Part shown: positions 6,606-8,567 of the stretch, in pieces
Layout of the letters: every line of letters starts with the position of its first letter
Position numbering within the stretch: the first letter of the stretch is position 1
Source of the DNA: Treponema sp.
Lineage (GTDB): Bacteria > Spirochaetota > Spirochaetia > Treponematales > Breznakiellaceae
Assembly: GCA_031254175.1 (NCBI GenBank)
Contig: JAIRUY010000031.1
Location: forward strand, 1-8,567
Length of the DNA stretch: 8,567 nt
Direction: 5' to 3'
Position numbers and translations under genes: made by a program
Notes under the pieces: generated by a model
What the model was told of the DNA's origin: nothing
The model's database searches: none
The model's input: the letters and a program-made list of their open reading frames with translations, nothing else

Positions 6606-8041
6606 CTTTCCACCCTGAAGCCCAGTCCCTTTTCCGCCAGAATCCATTCATTAAGGCGCCATTCTATGCTTGCGGTAACATCAAGTTCCTGTACCATTAA
6701 ATAATATGTGTTTGCCAATGTAACATTTCCCCTTATATCATAGTAAGACGCAAGATAAAAAAGCATCCTGGATTTTGTATGAATATTCTGTTCTCTTTCA
6801 ACCCTTGCGGCGACATCAACATCGCCGGAAAGATCATGAAAAAGCCTCAGCATTGCGTAATCAAGAGTATCTCTCGGAGCTGTTCTCATAACCTGCGCCA
6901 AAAACTGCCTTGGATCGTTTTGCCTGCCTGCGCGCATCCAGTTAATTGCCGCCAGCAAAGCATAGGAATATTCCCTCGGCGCCTGCCTGTAGGCGTCCAG
7001 AAAAGCATCTCTGGCTGCTGCCCATTGTTTATCCTTCATTTTGATAACGCCAATGCTTTCAAAAGCAAAATAATAATCCGGTTTAAGTCTTGCCAGTTTT
7101 CTGTAATCCTGCTCCGCACCGGCATAATCGCCGAATTCTTCCTTGATACCGGCACTGTATACATACGCAAGAAAATTTTCCGGTTCAATTTCTATCGCTC
7201 TGGAAAAATCTCTTAGAGCGTCTTCTTTACGGTTTACATCCATAAAAACAGTGCCGCGATCAAGAAGCATCCAGTAATTATCGGGCTCAAGTTTTAACGC
7301 ATCATTCAGATCTGTCAGCGCATCAGTGTAGAATCCCGCGCTTTTATAAAGCCTTGCCCGTTCATGAAGCGGTCTTGCCCATTGGGGATATAAATTCGCG
7401 GCACGATTTAAAAGCTGCTCCGACCTCCTGTAGTCCCTGTTGTAACGGTATATGACCGCCCGTCCCACAAGCGCTTCTCCGTTTTCAGGCTCGGCAGCAA
7501 GGGCTCTGTCAAAATACTGACCGGAAACAAACAGATTTGTAGCTCCAAGAGCCAAATTGCCCAAATCATTAAGCGCCCTTGCATGACCCGGATCTATGGC
7601 AATTACCCTTTCCAGAAAATTTCGTCTGTCTCGTTCTCTGCCTTCAAGCGCGGCAGCATCCGCTAAAACCATCAAAGCTTCTGTATTATTTCTGTCATTG
7701 GCTATAATTCGATTCGCGATTTCCCTTGCTTCTGCCGATCTGCCGGCAGAATTAAAAACAGAAGCCTTTATAATGAGAACTTCCGTTTTTTCGGCTTCTT
7801 CAGACGGCAGGCTGTCAAACAGTTCAATGACGGAAGAAAAATCCCTGCTTGCAAGCAGTTGGGCAACCTCATCAAATATTGTCTCCAGATTATTTTCCTG
7901 AGAAAAAAGAAAAGGCGTAAAACCTGTAAAAATGAGAAAAAATACTGTTGTACTAACCATCCCTCGGAAGGCGAGTTTAAGGAAGAAGTTTTTACGGCTC
8001 CGCTTGCGGCGGTTTATACTTCCAATTAATCTGTCATTCAT
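6602..8041 (-). CDS. Exported TPR-repeat protein
   Basis: With the ATG at 8041 the product has 479 residues. A long basic N-region (RRKRSRK, 11-17) is followed by a hydrophobic segment (about 28-46) ending FLFSQ, which suggests a signal peptide cleaved near residue 47 or an uncleaved anchor; either way the body would face the periplasm. From about residue 85 to 387 there are eight or more tetratricopeptide units of about 34 residues, many ending in the typical proline turn (AIDPGH, AAEPEN, KLEPDN, EIEPEN, RLKPDY, RQAPRE). A further TPR-like helix pair lies at about 424-452. TPR arrays bind protein partners, so a scaffold or assembly role is likely, but no specific function can be named. A TTG codon at 8080 would lengthen the frame but lies inside the inverted repeat and adds no conserved sequence. 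An ATG at 7960 would remove the positive N-region. No Shine-Dalgarno precedes 8041. The gene overlaps the TraB-family gene by 4 nt. Confidence 0.88.
   Translation of the reverse strand: MNDRLIGSINRRKRSRKNFFLKLAFRGMVSTTVFFLIFTGFTPFLFSQENNLETIFDEVAQLLASRDFSSVIELFDSLPSEEAEKTEVLIIKASVFNSAGRSAEAREIANRIIANDRNNTEALMVLADAAALEGRERDRRNFLERVIAIDPGHARALNDLGNLALGATNLFVSGQYFDRALAAEPENGEALVGRAVIYRYNRDYRRSEQLLNRAANLYPQWARPLHERARLYKSAGFYTDALTDLNDALKLEPDNYWMLLDRGTVFMDVNRKEDALRDFSRAIEIEPENFLAYVYSAGIKEEFGDYAGAEQDYRKLARLKPDYYFAFESIGVIKMKDKQWAAARDAFLDAYRQAPREYSYALLAAINWMRAGRQNDPRQFLAQVMRTAPRDTLDYAMLRLFHDLSGDVDVAARVEREQNIHTKSRMLFYLASYYDIRGNVTLANTYYLMVQELDVTASIEWRLNEWILAEKGLGFRVER
6606..6616 (-). promoter_or_regulatory. 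Ribosome binding site inside the TPR gene, deciding the TraB-family start
   Basis: On the minus strand AGGGTGGAAAG directly precedes the ATG at 6605. The GGTGG core is 4 nt from the start codon and lies within the last codons of the TPR gene. Together with the ATGA stop/start overlap at 6602-6605, this points to translational coupling. Confidence 0.7.
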
Positions 8042-8047
8042 GATAGC

Positions 8048-8080
8048 ATTATAGTATACAACAATGGACTTGTTCGACAA
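8048..8080 (-). promoter_or_regulatory. Candidate promoter of the TPR-TraB operon
   Basis: On the minus strand TTGTCG (8080-8075, 4 of 6 to the sigma-70 -35) is followed after 16 bp by TATACT (8058-8053, 5 of 6 to the -10). A perfect TATAAT overlaps just downstream (8053-8048), 6 nt before the ATG. With either box, transcription would begin within a few bases of the start codon, giving a leaderless or nearly leaderless mRNA. The -35 lies inside an arm of the inverted repeat. These boxes are read by eye. Confidence 0.45.
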
Positions 8081-8103
8081 CCCGGTTGGTTGTCGAACAA
8101 GTC
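8067..8103. repeat. Perfect 16-bp inverted repeat with 5-nt loop in the divergent gap
   Basis: The left arm GACTTGTTCGACAACC (8067-8082) is exactly complementary to the right arm (8088-8103), around the loop CGGTT. Each arm also contains an 11-mer, TTGTTCGACAA, that is itself nearly palindromic (TTGT/ACAA), so the element looks like two inverted copies of a dyad site. No T-run follows on either strand, so it does not look like an intrinsic terminator; nor would one be expected between divergent genes. It is placed 25 bp before the TPR start and 50 bp before the plus-strand gene. A two-site operator serving both genes fits best. A cruciform, an mRNA hairpin or a dispersed repeat remain possible. 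Confidence 0.85.
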
Positions 8104-8119
8104 TAATTAATAAATCGGC

Positions 8120-8149
8120 AAGGTAACCGGTTTATATAAAAAAGGTAAC
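8120..8149 (+). repeat. Two direct copies of AAGGTAAC before the plus-strand gene
   Basis: AAGGTAAC occurs at 8120-8127 and 8142-8149, 22 bp apart, about two turns of the helix. The second copy includes the probable ribosome site (AAAGG, 8141-8145, 8 nt before the ATG). The spacing could suit a regulator, but an 8-mer pair may be chance. Confidence 0.35.
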
Positions 8150-8153
8150 AGTA

Positions 8154-8567
8154 ATGAAAAAACCTATAGCGCTGCGGGTATTAAGCCTTACCGCTCTTTA
8201 TTGCATAGTATTTGTTTTACTGGTAATGATGCAATTCTCAAACAGGGGAAGTTTTTCTCTGTCAGCGGGCGCTATGACTATAAGAGGCCTCTACTTAAAT
8301 AATTTGCCGTCATCAACGGCGAAAGAAGCAGGCGGCGAAATACCTGCGGTCACAGATGAAAACGCAGAAAGCAAACATGCAATAACAGACGGAGTAAAAA
8401 TTTATTTTGGCGGCTTGGAATTCAGTCTGGAAGAAAAGAGGGGAAAAGGATTAACGCTGGCCGGGATTAACGGGAGTTCACACGTTAATCCTGAGTATAT
8501 GGCAGTAAAAGACAATACCGCCCGTTTTTATCTGCCCGGCGGAACTGTATTAATATTTAGTTCAACT
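8154..8567 (+). CDS. Membrane-anchored protein of unknown function, N-terminal part (runs off the right edge)
   Basis: An open frame of 138 codons starts at ATG 8154 and reaches the window end without a stop. The ribosome site AAAGG lies 8 nt upstream, which supports the start. The product begins MKKPIALRVLS, then has one hydrophobic segment (about 9-26), so it is probably anchored in the inner membrane with the rest outside the cytoplasm, or exported. The visible remainder has a short linker rich in Ala, Glu and Ser (about 52-75) and then segments of alternating hydrophobic residues (GVKIYFGGLEFSLEE, about 80-94, and NTARFYLPGGTVLIFSS near the end), suggesting beta structure. I do not recognise the family. 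It diverges from the exported TPR gene across a gap with a symmetric element, so shared control is plausible. Confidence 0.75.
   Translation, partial: MKKPIALRVLSLTALYCIVFVLLVMMQFSNRGSFSLSAGAMTIRGLYLNNLPSSTAKEAGGEIPAVTDENAESKHAITDGVKIYFGGLEFSLEEKRGKGLTLAGINGSSHVNPEYMAVKDNTARFYLPGGTVLIFSST

Noticed and set aside
6606..6647. Upstream ATG at 6647 as the TraB-family start
   Set aside because: It adds 14 Gly-rich residues encoded within the TPR gene. The ATG at 6605 has the better ribosome site and the stop/start overlap.
6779..7216. 145-codon plus-strand frame inside the TPR gene
   Set aside because: It is antisense to intact TPR repeats, and has no ribosome site or family motif that I can see.
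8067..8103. Inverted repeat as a Rho-independent terminator
   Set aside because: No T-run follows on either strand, and the element lies between divergent starts, where no transcript needs to end.
8067..8103. Inverted repeat as a LexA (SOS) box
   Set aside because: GTTC and GAAC cores occur but not at the spacing of the common LexA sites (GAAC-N4-GTTC or GTTC-N7-GTTC).

Overview
The window looks like a stretch of spirochaete chromosome, most likely from a Treponema-like lineage. The clues are family-level: a UDP-GlcNAc enolpyruvyl transferase with aspartate in place of the catalytic cysteine, a large hybrid histidine kinase with a C-terminal HPt domain, a TraB/PrgY-type membrane protein coupled to an exported TPR protein, and moderately AT-rich DNA. 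Base composition was judged by eye. No phage, transposon, CRISPR or RNA gene was found, and the species was not identified.

Layout from left to right. (a) 1-144, minus strand: the first 48 codons of a lipoprotein that runs off the left edge, with a strong ribosome binding site. Upstream of it lies a non-coding strip (145-284) with a 13-bp palindrome and a pair of 9-bp direct repeats. (b) 285-2621, minus: a 778-residue hybrid sensor kinase (six membrane segments, HisKA, HATPase, receiver, HPt). (c) 2676-4067, minus: a MATE-family multidrug/Na+ antiporter, 54 nt upstream of the kinase and in the same direction. (d) 4068-4111: a 44-nt divergent gap with a 10-T tract. (e) 4112-5389, plus: murA, the first committed step of peptidoglycan synthesis. 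(f) 5415-6605, minus: a TraB-family membrane protein, convergent with murA. (g) 6602-8041, minus: an exported TPR-repeat protein whose stop codon overlaps the TraB start (ATGA). (h) 8042-8153: a divergent regulatory gap with a perfect 16-bp inverted repeat. (i) 8154 to the right edge, plus: the N-terminal 138 codons of an unrecognised protein with one membrane anchor.

How the genes may work together. The TPR and TraB genes form a two-gene operon with probable translational coupling, so they may act together at the cell envelope. MATE and the hybrid kinase may be cotranscribed. murA stands alone on its strand, between two minus-strand units. The two items most worth a second look are the Cys-to-Asp MurA, which predicts intrinsic fosfomycin insensitivity, and the inverted repeat at 8067-8103. 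The repeat overlaps the best candidate promoter of the TPR-TraB operon, and that promoter lies so close to the start codon that the mRNA may be nearly leaderless. I found no clear evidence of a wholly new multi-gene system here.
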